Origin: Pseudomonas synxantha
GTDB taxonomy: Bacteria > Pseudomonadota > Gammaproteobacteria > Pseudomonadales > Pseudomonadaceae
Reading direction: 5' to 3'
Length of the DNA stretch: 64,000 bases
Assembly (NCBI RefSeq): GCF_900105675.1
Contig: NZ_LT629786.1
Location: 4,960,001 to 5,024,000, forward strand
Shown here: one piece after another, positions 19,220 to 30,159 of the stretch
Layout of the letters: every line of letters begins with the position of its first letter
Numbering within the stretch: the stretch's first letter is position 1
Notes under the pieces: model-generated
Told to the model about the DNA's origin: nothing
The model's database searches: none
Seen by the model: the letters and a program-made list of their open reading frames with translations, nothing else
Position numbers and translations under genes: made by a program

Positions 19220-19399
19220 ATGCCAATTTATGGAATGGGTGTACGCAATGGCGTCAATATGCCAACAGCGGAATGGACACGCCAGCAACAATGGCTGGAT
19301 CAATCTCGTGCAGAGCCGCCAACCTATGGTCAGCCCGGGCATAAAGATGCGCTCAAGGCTGATCACCACAAAGAGCTGAATAAGCGTCCAGAGTATTAA
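19220..19399 (+). CDS. Small hypothetical protein, 59 aa
   Basis: A 59-codon frame starting MPIYGMGVRNGVNMPTAEWT and ending NKRPEY, with GGAG 11 nt before the ATG. The peptide is hydrophilic, rich in Q, P, H and K, with no membrane segment or cysteine, and looks intrinsically disordered. It occupies most of an otherwise empty gap between the glycosyltransferase and the convergent old yellow enzyme. I do not recognise a family. The inverted repeat just upstream may regulate translation. Confidence 0.65.
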   Translation: MPIYGMGVRNGVNMPTAEWTRQQQWLDQSRAEPPTYGQPGHKDALKADHHKELNKRPEY

Positions 19400-19415
19400 T
19401 CACTAGAGCCGCAAA

Positions 19416-19440
19416 ACTCCCTGTGGTCGACACAGGGAGT
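19416..19440 (-). terminator. Terminator for the old yellow enzyme gene
   Basis: Stem ACTCCCTGTG / CACAGGGAGT with a GTCGA loop. On the minus strand it is followed by TTTT, just after the stop at 19448. Confidence 0.6.
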
Positions 19441-19447
19441 CCAGCCC

Positions 19448-20551
19448 TTATACCAACGTCGTCAACGCCTCACGACTGAAGGGCAAGATGTCGCCCTCGC
19501 GCCCTTCGCGCACCTTCACGGCCCAATCCGGGTCGACTAGCAGTGCACGGCCCACCGCCACCAAGTCGAACTCATCATTGTTCAGGCGCTGCAGCAGGTT
19601 TTCCAGGCTGGCCGGCTGCGCGACCTTGTCGGTGTTGACCATAAACTGCAGGAACTCGCCATCCAGGCCGACGCTGCCTACGGTGATCGTCGGCTTACCG
19701 GTGAGCTGGCGCGTCCAACCGGCCAGGTTGAGATCGGAGCCTTCGAATTCGGGCTCCCAGAAACGGCGGGTGGAGCAGTGGAAAATATCCACGCCGGCGT
19801 CAGACAACGGCTTGAGAAATTCACCCAATGCTTGCGGGGTCTGTACCAGGCGCGCCGTGTAGTCTTGCTGCTTCCATTGGGAGAAACGCAGGATGATCGG
19901 AAAATCCGGGCCCACTGCGGCGCGGGTCGCCTGGATCAGCTCGATGGCAAAGCGCGAACGGTTGATCAGGCTGCCACCGTATTCGTCGGTGCGCTGATTG
20001 CTGCCCTCCCAGAAAAACTGGTCCACCAGGTAACCGTGGGCGCCGTGGATTTCCACACCGTCCATGCCGATGGCCTGGGCGTCCTTGGCGGCTTGGGCGA
20101 AGGCATTGACCACGTCCTTGATGTCCTGGGCCGTCATGCCATGCACGACCACCTTGCCGTCCTTGAGTTTTTCCATCGGGCCGTAGGCCGGCACACTGGC
20201 GTCAGGTTCGGTGCCGATGCGACGCACGCTGCCTACATGCCACAGCTGTGGGACGATCTTGCCGCCTTCGGCATGCACGGCATCCACCACTTTCTTCCAG
20301 CCAGCCAGCGCCGCCTCACCATAGAAGTGCGGGACGTTGGGATAGCCGTTGGATGCAGGGTGGCCGACCACCGTACCTTCGGTGATGATCAGGCCCACAC
20401 CGGCAGCGGCGCGACGGCGGTAGTACTCGATGACCTTGGAGTTGGGTACGCCCCCCGGGGAGAACGAACGGGTCATGGGGGCCATGACCACGCGGGTAGG
20501 CAGCTGCAATGCACCGAGTTGGAACGGTTTGAACAAGGCTTGGACAGGCAT
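19448..20551 (-). CDS. Old yellow enzyme family alkene reductase (NADH:flavin oxidoreductase)
   Basis: 367 residues from the ATG at 20551 (GGAG 7 nt upstream). TIM-barrel flavoenzyme: LFKPFQLGALQLPTRVVMAP at the N-terminus, the substrate-anion-binding pair in EIHGAHGYLVDQFFW, and GSVGLDGEFL plus VAVGRALLVDPDWAVK for the FMN phosphate. The second proton-donor segment expected after the barrel start (QLWHVGSVR) carries a His where the family has H/N. Reduces activated C=C bonds with FMN and NAD(P)H; physiological substrate unknown. Monocistronic. Confidence 0.9.
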   Translation of the reverse strand: MPVQALFKPFQLGALQLPTRVVMAPMTRSFSPGGVPNSKVIEYYRRRAAAGVGLIITEGTVVGHPASNGYPNVPHFYGEAALAGWKKVVDAVHAEGGKIVPQLWHVGSVRRIGTEPDASVPAYGPMEKLKDGKVVVHGMTAQDIKDVVNAFAQAAKDAQAIGMDGVEIHGAHGYLVDQFFWEGSNQRTDEYGGSLINRSRFAIELIQATRAAVGPDFPIILRFSQWKQQDYTARLVQTPQALGEFLKPLSDAGVDIFHCSTRRFWEPEFEGSDLNLAGWTRQLTGKPTITVGSVGLDGEFLQFMVNTDKVAQPASLENLLQRLNNDEFDLVAVGRALLVDPDWAVKVREGREGDILPFSREALTTLV

Positions 20552-20661
20552 GGCAGCACTCCACCGCAAAAAAAATTATGATGCGGATAATATGGGCAGT
20601 GCAGCGTGCCGAATAGCACTATTGATCTGGGTGATTAAGGGGATAAAAGTAGCCGAATACT

Positions 20662-20760
20662 TGTAGGAGCGAGCTTGCTCGCGAAGAACACAAACACACG
20701 CGTTAAGTCAGGATAAACGCGTTACCGTTGGCGATCTTCGCGAGCAAGCTCGCTCCTACA
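20662..20760. repeat. REPIN of the TGTAGGAGCGAGC type
   Basis: Two inverted copies of TGTAGGAGCGAGCTTGCTCG / CGAGCAAGCTCGCTCCTACA with GCGAAG and CTTCGC inner bases and a ~50-bp loop. This is a different REP family from the GTGGGAGGGGGC copies elsewhere in the window. Confidence 0.9.
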
Positions 20761-20771
20761 ATGGGTGTGTT

Positions 20772-21254
20772 TCAGCTCAGGGCTTTTTCGATGGCCTGCA
20801 CGATTGTCGGGTCGTCCGGAGCGGTACGCGGCGAGAAGCGCGCCAATACCCGGCCGTCTTTACCCAACAGGAACTTCTCGAAGTTCCAAGTGATATCCCC
20901 CGGAAACTCTGCACCCTCGCCCGCCAATAGACGGTACAACTGGTGACGGTCAGGACCGTTCACCTCGAGCTTGCTGCCCAGAGGAAAGGTCACGCCGTAG
21001 TTCAGACTGCAGAACTCGCGGATCTCTTCCTCGGTGCCCGGCTCCTGGCCTGCAAACTGGTTGCACGGCAAACCAAGCACCGAAAACCCCTGGTCTTTGT
21101 ATTGCTGGTAGAGGTTTTCCAATGCCGCGTACTGCGGGGTCAAACCACATTTGGACGCCACATTGACCACCAGCACAACCTGGCCCTTAAAGGGCGCCAG
21201 CGGCAGCTCTTGTCCGTCCAAGGCTTTGAGTTTCAGATCGTGGAAAGCACTCAT
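20772..21254 (-). CDS. Glutathione peroxidase
   Basis: 160 residues from the ATG at 21254 (GGAG 6 nt upstream); a longer in-frame start exists but adds no family sequence. The family motifs are complete: NVASKCGLTPQY with the peroxidatic cysteine near residue 36, LGLPCNQFAGQEPG with the second cysteine, and ITWNFEKFLLGKDG with the active-site tryptophan. The Cys-type bacterial enzyme reduces hydroperoxides, often with thioredoxin rather than glutathione. Confidence 0.93.
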   Translation of the reverse strand: MSAFHDLKLKALDGQELPLAPFKGQVVLVVNVASKCGLTPQYAALENLYQQYKDQGFSVLGLPCNQFAGQEPGTEEEIREFCSLNYGVTFPLGSKLEVNGPDRHQLYRLLAGEGAEFPGDITWNFEKFLLGKDGRVLARFSPRTAPDDPTIVQAIEKALS

Positions 21255-21355
21255 GACGAACTCCAGATATCCCATGTTCTTTGCATTGCAGCCCTTGGAG
21301 CTTACAACCCGCAAGACTGCAATCATAGACGTCGGTGACGAAACACGCTTGCCGG

Positions 21356-21820
21356 TTACTGAGCGGTCGGCCACGGCAAGATCGGAATCGCCGTCACCGC
21401 ATTCTGCGGGCTGCCTTCGATCAGACGGTCGCTGTAGACCAGATACACCAGGGTATTGCGTTTCTTGTCGAGAAAACGCACCACCTGCATGGTCTTGAAT
21501 ACCAGGGAGGTGCGCTCCTTGAACACTTCGTCACCGTCCTTGAGCTCGCCCTTGAAGCGGATCGGGCCGACCTGGCGGCAAGCAATCGAGGCTTCGGCGC
21601 GGTCTTCGGCCAGGCCCAGGCCGCCTTTGACGCCGCCGGTCTTGGCGCGGGAGAGGTAGCAGGTCACGCCGTCGACCTTGGGGTCGTCAAACGCTTCGAC
21701 CACGATCCGGTCGTTAGGGCCGACAAACTTGAACACTGTCGAGACCTGGGCAATCTCTTCGGCCGAGGCCAGCAGTGGCATGGCGAGCAACAGGCCAAGC
21801 AATCCCTTCATTACGCGCAT
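21356..21820 (-). CDS. creA: CreA family protein
   Basis: 154 residues. A short signal peptide ([17 protein letters not shown]) precedes [20 protein letters not shown] and [20 protein letters not shown], the conserved CreA core with its single mature cysteine pair. A periplasmic protein of unknown role. It is followed after 15 bp upstream by proB on the same strand, so it is the last gene of the obgE-proB-creA run. Confidence 0.9.
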   Translation of the reverse strand: MRVMKGLLGLLLAMPLLASAEEIAQVSTVFKFVGPNDRIVVEAFDDPKVDGVTCYLSRAKTGGVKGGLGLAEDRAEASIACRQVGPIRFKGELKDGDEVFKERTSLVFKTMQVVRFLDKKRNTLVYLVYSDRLIEGSPQNAVTAIPILPWPTAQ

Positions 21821-21835
21821 CAGGTATTCCTTCGT

Positions 21836-22957
21836 TTAAACCAGAATGAGGTTATCGCGGTGCACCAGTTCCGGTTCCGCCATATAGCCCAAGAGTCCGA
21901 CAATGGCGTCAGACGATTGTCCAATAATCTTCTGCGCTTCAAGGGCGCTGTAGTTGGCCAGGCCACGGGCGATCTCGCGCCCGTCCGGTGCCACGCACAC
22001 CACCATCTCGCCACGGCGGAAGCTGCCCTGCACCAGTTTGACGCCCACCGGCAGCAGGCTCTTGTTGCCCTGGGACAACGCCGACACCGCACCCGCGTCC
22101 AGCACCAGGGTGCCACGGGTTTGCAGGTGCCCGGCCAGCCACTGCTTGCGCGCAGCCAGCATGCCGCGCTCCGGCGACAGCAGCGTACCGATGCGCTCAC
22201 CGGCCTTGAGACGGTCCAGCACGCGCTCCAGGCGCCCACCGACGATGATGGTGTGAGCACCGGAACGTGCGGCCAGGCGCGCGGCGCGTAGCTTGGTCTG
22301 CATGCCGCCGCGGCCCAGGGCACCACCGACACTGCCGGCGACTGCATCCAGCGCCGGGTCATCGGCGCGGGCTTCGTAGATCAACTGGGCATCGGGGTTG
22401 TTGCGCGGGTCGGCGTCGAACATGCCATCGCGATCGGTGAGGATCACCAGCAGGTCGGCTTCCACCAAATTGGCCACCAGGGCGGCCAGGGTGTCATTGT
22501 CGCCGAAGCGGATTTCGTCGGTGACCACCGTATCGTTCTCGTTGATCACCGGGATGACCTTGAGCTCCACCAAGGCGCGCAACGTGCTGCGGGCGTTGAG
22601 GTAGCGCTTGCGGTCGGACAGGTCGTCGTGGGTCAGCAGGATTTGCGCTGTATGGCGGCCGTGCTCGGCAAAGCTGGATTCCCAGGCTTGCACCAGGCCC
22701 ATCTGGCCGATAGCGGCGGCAGCTTGCAGTTCGTGCATCGCGCTGGGTCGCGCGGTCCAGCCGAGGCGGCTCATTCCGGCGGCAACGGCCCCGGAGGAGA
22801 CAAGCACCAACTCGACGCCTGCTTCATGCAAGGCCACCATCTGCTCGACCCAGACGCTCATGGCTGCGCGATCCAGACCTTTGCCATCCGCCGTCAGCAG
22901 CGCACTTCCGATCTTCACGACCCAGCGCTGCGCACCTGTCACTTTGCTCCGCATCAT
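21836..22957 (-). CDS. proB: Glutamate 5-kinase
   Basis: 373 residues from the ATG at 22957 (AAGG 6 nt upstream; the next codon is also ATG). The amino-acid kinase domain covers residues 1-260: [57 protein letters not shown] and [15 protein letters not shown]-terminal PUA domain (residues 280-370, [20 protein letters not shown]) is present as in most bacterial ProB. It phosphorylates glutamate for proline synthesis and is normally feedback-inhibited by proline. Confidence 0.95.
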   Translation of the reverse strand: MMRSKVTGAQRWVVKIGSALLTADGKGLDRAAMSVWVEQMVALHEAGVELVLVSSGAVAAGMSRLGWTARPSAMHELQAAAAIGQMGLVQAWESSFAEHGRHTAQILLTHDDLSDRKRYLNARSTLRALVELKVIPVINENDTVVTDEIRFGDNDTLAALVANLVEADLLVILTDRDGMFDADPRNNPDAQLIYEARADDPALDAVAGSVGGALGRGGMQTKLRAARLAARSGAHTIIVGGRLERVLDRLKAGERIGTLLSPERGMLAARKQWLAGHLQTRGTLVLDAGAVSALSQGNKSLLPVGVKLVQGSFRRGEMVVCVAPDGREIARGLANYSALEAQKIIGQSSDAIVGLLGYMAEPELVHRDNLILV

Positions 22958-23063
22958 CTTCAACCTTAGAGTGAGGGCCGCGCGACCCAGCGCCGCCCAT
23001 AACGTTATACCCGGATACCAAAACGCCGCTCCTGGGAGCGGCGTTCAAGTTTATCGCAACGGA

Positions 23064-24317
<1,254 letters not shown>

Positions 24318-24438
24318 TTAAGAAACCAAGACATAAGACTCTTGCAAAAATGAGCGCAGCGACCTCAAGCAACGACCGCAAATCCTGCTGCCCTCGCCCA
24401 TTACAAACAGCTTTGCAAGAGACTCACTCCACAAACGA

Positions 24439-24466
24439 AAAAGCCCCGTCGCAAGACAGGGCTTTT
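24439..24466 (-). terminator. Terminator after rpmA
   Basis: Stem AAAGCCC(T)GTC / GAC(G)GGGCTTT read on the minus strand, followed by further T residues, 15 bp downstream of the rpmA stop. It separates the ribosomal pair from obgE. Confidence 0.7.
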
Positions 24467-24481
24467 CCAGCGATCTCGCAA

Positions 24482-24739
24482 TTAAGCTGCGACAACGCTC
24501 ACGTAACGGCGGTTGAACGCGCCCTTTACTTCGAACTTGATCACGCCTTCGATTTTCGCGAAGAGGGTGTGATCTTTACCCATGCCTACACCGTAACCGG
24601 CGTGGAATTGGGTGCCGCGCTGACGCACGATGATGTTGCCCGGAATGATTTTCTGGCCGCCATACATCTTCACGCCAAGGCGTTTGGCTTCTGAGTCGCG
24701 ACCGTTACGGGTACTACCACCAGCTTTTTTGTGTGCCAT
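24482..24739 (-). CDS. rpmA: 50S ribosomal protein L27
   Basis: 85 residues beginning [20 protein letters not shown], the invariant L27 N-terminus that reaches the peptidyl-transferase centre, then [20 protein letters not shown]. Full family length. 34 bp after rplU. Confidence 0.97.
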   Translation of the reverse strand: MAHKKAGGSTRNGRDSEAKRLGVKMYGGQKIIPGNIIVRQRGTQFHAGYGVGMGKDHTLFAKIEGVIKFEVKGAFNRRYVSVVAA

Positions 24740-24773
24740 GAGTCAATTCTCCTAGTGAGGAATTAGGCTGAAA

Positions 24774-25088
24774 TTAAGCCTGAATACCGGTGATTTTGAT
24801 CTCGGTGTACCACTGGCGGTGGCCCATACGCTTCATGTGGTGCTTACGACGACGGAACTTGATGATGCGGACTTTATCGTGACGACCTTGGGAGATCACT
24901 TCAGCCACAACGGTAGCGCCAGCAACGACTGGAGCGCCGATGTTCACGTCATCGCCATTGGCGACCAACAGAACGCGATCAAAAGTAACGGATTCGCCGG
25001 TAGCGATTTCCAGTTTTTCGATCTTCAGGTATTCACCTGGGGCGACCTTGTATTGCTTGCCACCAGTAACAATTACTGCGTACGACAT
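24774..25088 (-). CDS. rplU: 50S ribosomal protein L21
   Basis: 104 residues from the ATG at 25088 with GGAG upstream. [20 protein letters not shown] and the C-terminal [20 protein letters not shown] are diagnostic of L21. It begins the rplU-rpmA operon, driven by the promoter at 25220-25248. Confidence 0.97.
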   Translation of the reverse strand: MSYAVIVTGGKQYKVAPGEYLKIEKLEIATGESVTFDRVLLVANGDDVNIGAPVVAGATVVAEVISQGRHDKVRIIKFRRRKHHMKRMGHRQWYTEIKITGIQA

Positions 25089-25219
25089 GGTATTTCTCCG
25101 ATAATCCTGCTCACCCAGCGCTTTATAAGAAGAGGTATTGGCTGGCATGGCTGCATGGGATGGACGTCCCGAATGCAATTGCGTAAGGCAGGTGCTGCCC
25201 AGGAAGTTCAGGGTGCGCG

Positions 25220-25248
25220 ATTGTACGCAAGGTAAATGGGTGTTGCAA
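25220..25248 (-). promoter_or_regulatory. Sigma-70 promoter of rplU-rpmA
   Basis: Minus strand TTGCAA (25248-25243), 17-nt spacer, TACAAT (25225-25220). It lies about 132 bp upstream of the rplU ATG. Confidence 0.6.
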
Positions 25249-25266
25249 GGGGCCGTCTATCGCGCC

Positions 25267-25295
25267 TTGACACCCGGGGGTCAGGGTCCTAGCAT
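25267..25295 (+). promoter_or_regulatory. Sigma-70 promoter of ispB
   Basis: TTGACA (25267-25272), 17-nt spacer, TAGCAT (25290-25295), giving a short leader before the ATG at 25328. It is back to back with the rplU promoter, 18 bp apart. Confidence 0.6.
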
Positions 25296-25327
25296 GCCGC
25301 GCAACCCTTCTGGAGCGACTGTCGCTG

Positions 25328-26296
25328 ATGCAACCCCAAGCTTTCTACCGCGCGGTCGCGGACGATTTTAGCGCCGTCGACGGCATCATCAAGCAGCAGC
25401 TGACGTCTAACGTGCCGCTGGTCTCCAAAATTGGCGACTACATTACGTCGGCGGGCGGCAAACGCCTGCGTCCTTTATTAGTGTTGCTGTGTGGCAAGGC
25501 CCTGGGCCGCGAAGGCGATGACCTACGCCTGTTGGCCGCCACCATTGAGTTCCTGCACACCGCCACCCTGCTGCATGATGACGTGGTCGACATGTCCGGC
25601 ATGCGCCGTGGTCGCGAGACCGCCAATGCCATGTGGGGCAACGCGCCGAGCGTGCTGGTGGGCGACTTCCTGTATTCGCGCTCGTTCGAAATGATGGTCG
25701 AGCTGGGCTCGATGCCGGTGATGAAGATCCTTTCACAGGCCACGCGCATCATCGCCGAAGGCGAAGTGTTGCAACTGTCCAAAGTCCGCGACGCCAGCAC
25801 CACCGAAGAAACCTATATGGAAGTGATTCGCGGCAAAACCGCGATGCTCTTCGAAGCCTCCACCCACAGTGCCGCCGCACTGTGTGGCGCCACCGCCGAA
25901 CAGGCCGAAGCCCTGCGCACTTTTGGTGATCACCTGGGCGTGGCGTTCCAACTGGTAGACGACCTGCTCGACTACAAGGGCGACGCCGAGACCCTGGGCA
26001 AGAACGTCGGCGACGACCTGGCCGAGGGCAAGCCGACCTTGCCGCTGATCTACACCATGCGCGAAGGCACGCCGGAACAGGCCGCCCTGGTGCGCAAGGC
26101 GATCCAGAAAGGTGGCATCGAAGACCTCGAGGCCATCCGCGCTGCCGTGGAAGCGTCCGGTTCCCTGGAGTACACCGCGCAACTGGCGCGTGACTACGTG
26201 GCCCGTGCGATCCAGTGCCTGGAAGCCTTGCCGGCCAGTGAATACCGGGATGCATTGGTTGAGCTGAGTGAGTTTGCGGTCGCCCGTACTCACTAA
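25328..26296 (+). CDS. ispB: Octaprenyl/polyprenyl diphosphate synthase
   Basis: 322 residues. Both aspartate-rich motifs of trans-prenyltransferases are present: LLHDDVVDMSGMRRGRE (DDxxD, near residue 85) and FQLVDDLLDYKGD (near residue 210), plus GGKRLRPLL for IPP binding. It makes the ubiquinone side chain from farnesyl diphosphate and IPP. Divergent from rplU, as in other pseudomonads. Confidence 0.95.
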   Translation: MQPQAFYRAVADDFSAVDGIIKQQLTSNVPLVSKIGDYITSAGGKRLRPLLVLLCGKALGREGDDLRLLAATIEFLHTATLLHDDVVDMSGMRRGRETANAMWGNAPSVLVGDFLYSRSFEMMVELGSMPVMKILSQATRIIAEGEVLQLSKVRDASTTEETYMEVIRGKTAMLFEASTHSAAALCGATAEQAEALRTFGDHLGVAFQLVDDLLDYKGDAETLGKNVGDDLAEGKPTLPLIYTMREGTPEQAALVRKAIQKGGIEDLEAIRAAVEASGSLEYTAQLARDYVARAIQCLEALPASEYRDALVELSEFAVARTH

Positions 26297-26317
26297 AATC
26301 ACCAGCAGACGCAGGAC

Positions 26318-26426
26318 AATGTGGGAGGGGCGGTGCGACGATTCGACTTGCTCCCGATGGCAGTAGGTCAGCCAATGTATAAGGTGGCTGACACACCGCC
26401 ATCGGGAGCAAGCCCCCTCCCACATT
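26318..26426. repeat. REPIN with an interrupted left REP
   Basis: The right arm is a normal REP (ATCGGGAGCAAGCCCCCTCC). The left arm reads GTGGGAGGGG, then 16 or so extra bases (CGGTGCGACGATTCGA), then CTTGCTCCCGAT, so it is split compared with the other copies in the window. Confidence 0.85.
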
Positions 26427-26473
26427 TGGAATCCATTGCCAATTCAAGATCCCGCCCGTGCTACAAAACCCTA

Positions 26474-26479
26474 TATAAT
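26474..26479 (+). promoter_or_regulatory. -10 element of the zinc-ribbon gene
   Basis: A perfect TATAAT lies 40 bp before the GTG start at 26519. No matching -35 at 16-18 bp was found. Confidence 0.4.
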
Positions 26480-26518
26480 GTGCGACTTTTAGTCATCCCT
26501 GAACCTCAAGGAGCTTTA

Positions 26519-26860
26519 GTGAGCACGTTGCCACCCTGCCCGAAATGCAATTCCGAATACACCTACGAAGACGGCACCCAACTGGTCTGCCCGGAATGCG
26601 CCCATGAGTGGTCCGCCACTGGCGAGGCCGAAGTGGCCGGCGATGAAACCGTGAAGAAAGACTCTGTGGGTAACGTCCTGCAGGACGGCGACACCATCAC
26701 CGTGATCAAGGACCTCAAGGTCAAGGGTACCTCCCTGGTGGTCAAGGTCGGTACCAAGGTCAAGAACATCCGCCTGTGCGACGGTGACCACGATATCGAC
26801 TGCAAGATCGACGGTATCGGCCCGATGAAACTCAAGTCCGAGTTCGTGCGCAAGGTCTGA
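26519..26860 (+). CDS. Zinc-ribbon alkylphosphonate utilisation protein (YjdM/PhnA family)
   Basis: 113 residues from a GTG at 26519, preceded by AAGGAG. The N-terminal zinc ribbon has two C-x-x-C knuckles ([20 protein letters not shown], then C). The C-terminal PhnA domain holds [20 protein letters not shown] and [17 protein letters not shown]. Despite the family name, phosphonate degradation is doubtful and the cellular role is not known. It stands alone between ispB and the Fur-controlled gene. Confidence 0.9.
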   Translation: MSTLPPCPKCNSEYTYEDGTQLVCPECAHEWSATGEAEVAGDETVKKDSVGNVLQDGDTITVIKDLKVKGTSLVVKVGTKVKNIRLCDGDHDIDCKIDGIGPMKLKSEFVRKV

Positions 26861-26963
26861 TCCTGCTGCGTCCATCCCGCGCCCGCCGCGGGATGGCGTT
26901 TCGCCCTCCTGATTGATCGACAATAATATCCACACAAAAAAACCAGAAACCGCCAATAGATAC

Positions 26964-26995
26964 TTGCTATTCTACGAATAAGAATTATTCTCATT
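26964..26995 (+). promoter_or_regulatory. Fur box over a promoter
   Basis: AATAAGAATTATTCTCATT (26977-26995) is an 8-of-9 inverted repeat of the type AATGAGAAT-n-ATTCTCATT, close to the 19-bp Fur consensus. It covers the -10 of a TTGCTA (26964-26969) / 16 nt / TATTCT (26986-26991) promoter, as expected for repression by Fur-Fe(II). Confidence 0.75.
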
Positions 26996-27018
26996 GAAAC
27001 CCATCAAGGAGAACGACC

Positions 27019-27276
27019 ATGACTTATTTGATAGATGCCTGGCTGGATCGCCCACACCCTTACCTGCGGATCCTGCATCGGGAAACCGGCGAAGTCTGTG
27101 CGGTACTTGAGGAAGAAGCGCTGAACGAATTGCAGGATCAGGGAGACCTGGACGTCAACGGTCTGAGTTCCAGTGAGCCTGGAGTACTGAAGGAAGTGGT
27201 GAGGAATCTGTTTCTGTTCTGCTATGCCCGAGCGCTGCGCCCGACGACCGATCTGAACGGCAAGTTCCATCCATGA
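27019..27276 (+). CDS. Small iron-regulated hypothetical protein (PA4570-like)
   Basis: 85 residues with AAGGAG 9 nt before the ATG. Starts MTYLIDAWLDRPHPYLRILH; acidic middle, one cysteine near the C-terminus, no signal peptide or membrane helix. Its place between the zinc-ribbon gene/ispB and fklB and the Fur box 24 bp upstream match P. aeruginosa PA4570, a strongly iron-starvation-induced protein of unknown function. The homology is judged from context and general appearance. Confidence 0.78.
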   Translation: MTYLIDAWLDRPHPYLRILHRETGEVCAVLEEEALNELQDQGDLDVNGLSSSEPGVLKEVVRNLFLFCYARALRPTTDLNGKFHP

Positions 27277-27292
27277 AGAACCGGGCAAATCC

Positions 27293-27322
27293 CTGTTGGG
27301 GCGAACGCGTTCGCCCCAACAC
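27293..27322. repeat. Perfect inverted repeat between convergent genes
   Basis: TGTTGGGGCGAACG / CGTTCGCCCCAACA is a perfect palindrome of about 28 bp. It may act as a transcription end point for both sides though no T-run follows; a REP-like origin is also possible. Confidence 0.6.
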
Positions 27323-27339
27323 GTAATCGGCTACAAGTC

Positions 27340-27957
27340 TTACAGGACGTCGAGAAGCTCGACATCGAATACCAATACGCTGTGCGGCGGAATGCTACCA
27401 ACGCCTTGAGCGCCGTAAGCCAGTTCGCTCGGCACGTACAGACGCCATTTGCTGCCGGCATTCATCAGTTGCAGGGCTTCGGTCCAGCCGGCGATCACGC
27501 CGCCAACCGGGAATTCTGCAGGCTGGCCACGCTCGTAGGAGCTGTCGAACACAGTGCCGTCGATCAGGGTGCCGTGGTAGTGGGTACGCACTTGATCTTC
27601 ACGGGTCGGCTTGGCGCCGGTACCGGCTGTCAGCACTTCAAATTGCAGGCCGGAAGCCAGGGTGGTGATGCCATCGCGCTTGGCGTTTTCAGCCAGGAAT
27701 GCCAGGCCGGCGCCAGCGGCTGCTTCAGCCTTGGCAGCCGCTTCGGCTTGCATGATTTCGCGGATCACTTTGAAACTGGCAGCCATTTGCTCCTGGTCAA
27801 CACGGCTTGGCTTGCCCGCGAACGCATCGGTCAGGCCGGCCAGGATCGCGTCCAGGCTCACGCCCGGTGGCGGGTTGTCGCGCAGTTGGTCGCCCAACTG
27901 ACGGCCGATACCGTAGCTGACGCGGGTTTCGTCGGTGGACAGATTAACTTCGGACAT
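27340..27957 (-). CDS. fklB: FKBP-type peptidyl-prolyl isomerase
   Basis: 205 residues. An N-terminal helical dimerisation domain (residues 1-90, YGIGRQLGDQLRDNPPPGVS) precedes the FKBP catalytic domain (SGLQFEVLTAGTGAKPTRED, VRTHYHGTLIDGTVFDSSYE, GWTEALQLM, SELAYGAQGVGSIPPHSVLV). No signal peptide, so it is the cytoplasmic FklB (FKBP22) type rather than FkpA. Confidence 0.92.
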   Translation of the reverse strand: MSEVNLSTDETRVSYGIGRQLGDQLRDNPPPGVSLDAILAGLTDAFAGKPSRVDQEQMAASFKVIREIMQAEAAAKAEAAAGAGLAFLAENAKRDGITTLASGLQFEVLTAGTGAKPTREDQVRTHYHGTLIDGTVFDSSYERGQPAEFPVGGVIAGWTEALQLMNAGSKWRLYVPSELAYGAQGVGSIPPHSVLVFDVELLDVL

Positions 27958-28236
27958 GAAGAGGCTCCGCTATAGGACAACACGGTTTCCCGCGCCGCCC
28001 AGAACTAAAAGGGCCCGCAGACTAGCACACAAGGGCGGCCCATGATCAGCCCCCTCCCCCGGCCATCAGAGCGCCAGGTGGTAGGTCAGGTACAGCCGAA
28101 TGACACCTCTTCGTCGCCCGGCAAGAAAAGTATTTCAGAATTGTCCACTGCCGCCGATACAGCCCTACACATCTTGGCTGGCTCAAACAACAACACACCG
28201 TCCAGCAGACAGACATCACTCTTCAAGGAGCTTTCG

Positions 28237-30156
28237 ATGAACAGCTGGTTCGGTAACATCAGCGTCAATCTCAAACTCGGCCTGGGCTTTGGCCTGGTGC
28301 TGGTCCTCACCTCGATCTTGGCACTCACCGGCTGGACCAGCCTGGGCGGCCTGATCGATCGTAGCAATTGGATGAGCGACATCACCCAGCTCAACGCCTC
28401 GTTGACCAAGCTGCGGATCGTGCGCTTGCAATACATGCTGGCCAACGGCGACGAAGCCGTGGCGCAGAACGTGCAAACCAGCCTTGACGCCTTCGCCGCT
28501 CAACAACAGAAGCTGCTGGACAGCTTCAAGAGCCCGGAAAACCTCAAGCTGCTCAATGAGCAGAAAGCCGTCATTACCGCTTATCGCCAGTCCCTGAACA
28601 AAATGCGCGAGGCCTACCGTAATGGCAACGCCGCGCGCGACGTCATGGGCGCCAAGGCTGACATCGCCAATGCGCAAATCAATGCGCTGGAAACCAGCGT
28701 GCAGCAATCACCCGATAGCCCGGAGCGCTTCGCTCAGTTTTTGGCCGTGACCCAAGCCAAGAACGAGTTCCAGCAAGCTCGCTACGAAGTGCGTGGCTAT
28801 ACCAATAGCCCCAGCGCAGAAACCGAAGCCCGCGCCGCTGCACAAATCGAAAAAGCCGTCGCTGGTTTGAAAACCCTCAGCGCCGCATTCGGTACTGGCC
28901 AGCAAACTGCATTGACCGCACTGGAAACCGCGCTGGGTGACTATCGCAGTGCCGTACAGAGCTACAAGGCCGCCAACGCCAATATCGTCACTGCCCGCGC
29001 CGAAATGACCACCCAAGGCGCCGATATCGTGACGATCAGCGACAAGCTGTACGACATCCAACTGGAACGTCGCGACGCTGAAAGCACCCAGGCCCGTAGC
29101 CTGCAATTGATCAGCACCTTGCTGGCCCTGCTGGTCGGCGTCATCGCTGCGTGGGTCATCACCCGCCAGATCACGCGCCCGATCCAGGACACCCTGGCCG
29201 TGGTCGAGCGCATCGCTTCCGGCGACCTGAGCCACAACATCCAAGTGACCCGTCGTGATGAACTGGGCGTGTTGCAACAAGGCATCCAGCGCATGGGCAC
29301 GACCTTGCGTGAACTGATCAGCGGCATTCGCGATGGCGTGACTCAGATCGCCAGCGCCGCCGAAGAATTGTCGGCCGTGACCGAACAGACCAGCGCCGGT
29401 GTGAACAGCCAGAAGATCGAGACCGATCAGGTCGCCACCGCCATGCATGAAATGACCGCCACCGTGCAGGAGGTCGCGCGCAATGCCGAGCAGGCTTCCC
29501 AGGCGGCTTCCGACGCCGACGGCCAGGCCCGTGAAGGCGACAAGGTGGTGGCCGAAGCCATCGCCCAGATCGAACGCCTGGCCGCCGAAGTGGCACGTTC
29601 CACCGACGCCATGACGCACCTTCAGCAAGAGAGCAATAAGATCGGCAGCGTGATGGACGTGATCAAGGCCGTGGCCGAACAGACCAACCTGCTGGCCCTC
29701 AACGCCGCCATTGAAGCTGCACGTGCCGGGGAAGCCGGCCGTGGCTTTGCAGTGGTCGCCGACGAAGTGCGTGGCCTGGCCCAGCGCACGCAGAAATCCA
29801 CCGAAGAAATCGAAGGCCTGGTGGCCGGCTTGCAGAACGGCACCCAGCAAGTAGCCAACGTGATGAACAACAGCCGCAGCCTCACCGACAGCAGTGTCGA
29901 ACTGACCCGCAAGGCCGGCGTGTCACTGGAAAACATCACCCGTACGGTGTCGAATATCCAGTCGATGAACCAGCAGATTGCCGCGGCCGCCGAGCAGCAG
30001 AGCGCCGTAGCGGAAGAGATCAGCCGCAGTATCGTGAATGTGCGGGATGTGTCTGAGCAGACGGCGACGGCCAGTGACGAGACGGCGAAGTCGAGTGTGG
30101 AACTGGCACGGCTGGGTAGCCAGTTGCAGCAGATGGTCAGTCATTTCCGGGTGTAG
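28237..30156 (+). CDS. Methyl-accepting chemotaxis protein
   Basis: 639 residues from the ATG at 28237 (AAGGAG upstream). TM1 at about 13-32, a periplasmic helical sensor of roughly 250 residues, TM2 at about 288-308 ([20 protein letters not shown]), a HAMP linker, and the cytoplasmic signalling domain with the highly conserved hairpin tip [20 protein letters not shown] and [20 protein letters not shown]. The all-helical sensor of this length fits the helical bimodular (HBM) type seen in McpS and TlpQ. The ligand is unknown. No C-terminal CheR pentapeptide. Confidence 0.93.
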   Translation: MNSWFGNISVNLKLGLGFGLVLVLTSILALTGWTSLGGLIDRSNWMSDITQLNASLTKLRIVRLQYMLANGDEAVAQNVQTSLDAFAAQQQKLLDSFKSPENLKLLNEQKAVITAYRQSLNKMREAYRNGNAARDVMGAKADIANAQINALETSVQQSPDSPERFAQFLAVTQAKNEFQQARYEVRGYTNSPSAETEARAAAQIEKAVAGLKTLSAAFGTGQQTALTALETALGDYRSAVQSYKAANANIVTARAEMTTQGADIVTISDKLYDIQLERRDAESTQARSLQLISTLLALLVGVIAAWVITRQITRPIQDTLAVVERIASGDLSHNIQVTRRDELGVLQQGIQRMGTTLRELISGIRDGVTQIASAAEELSAVTEQTSAGVNSQKIETDQVATAMHEMTATVQEVARNAEQASQAASDADGQAREGDKVVAEAIAQIERLAAEVARSTDAMTHLQQESNKIGSVMDVIKAVAEQTNLLALNAAIEAARAGEAGRGFAVVADEVRGLAQRTQKSTEEIEGLVAGLQNGTQQVANVMNNSRSLTDSSVELTRKAGVSLENITRTVSNIQSMNQQIAAAAEQQSAVAEEISRSIVNVRDVSEQTATASDETAKSSVELARLGSQLQQMVSHFRV

Positions 30157-30159
30157 ACA

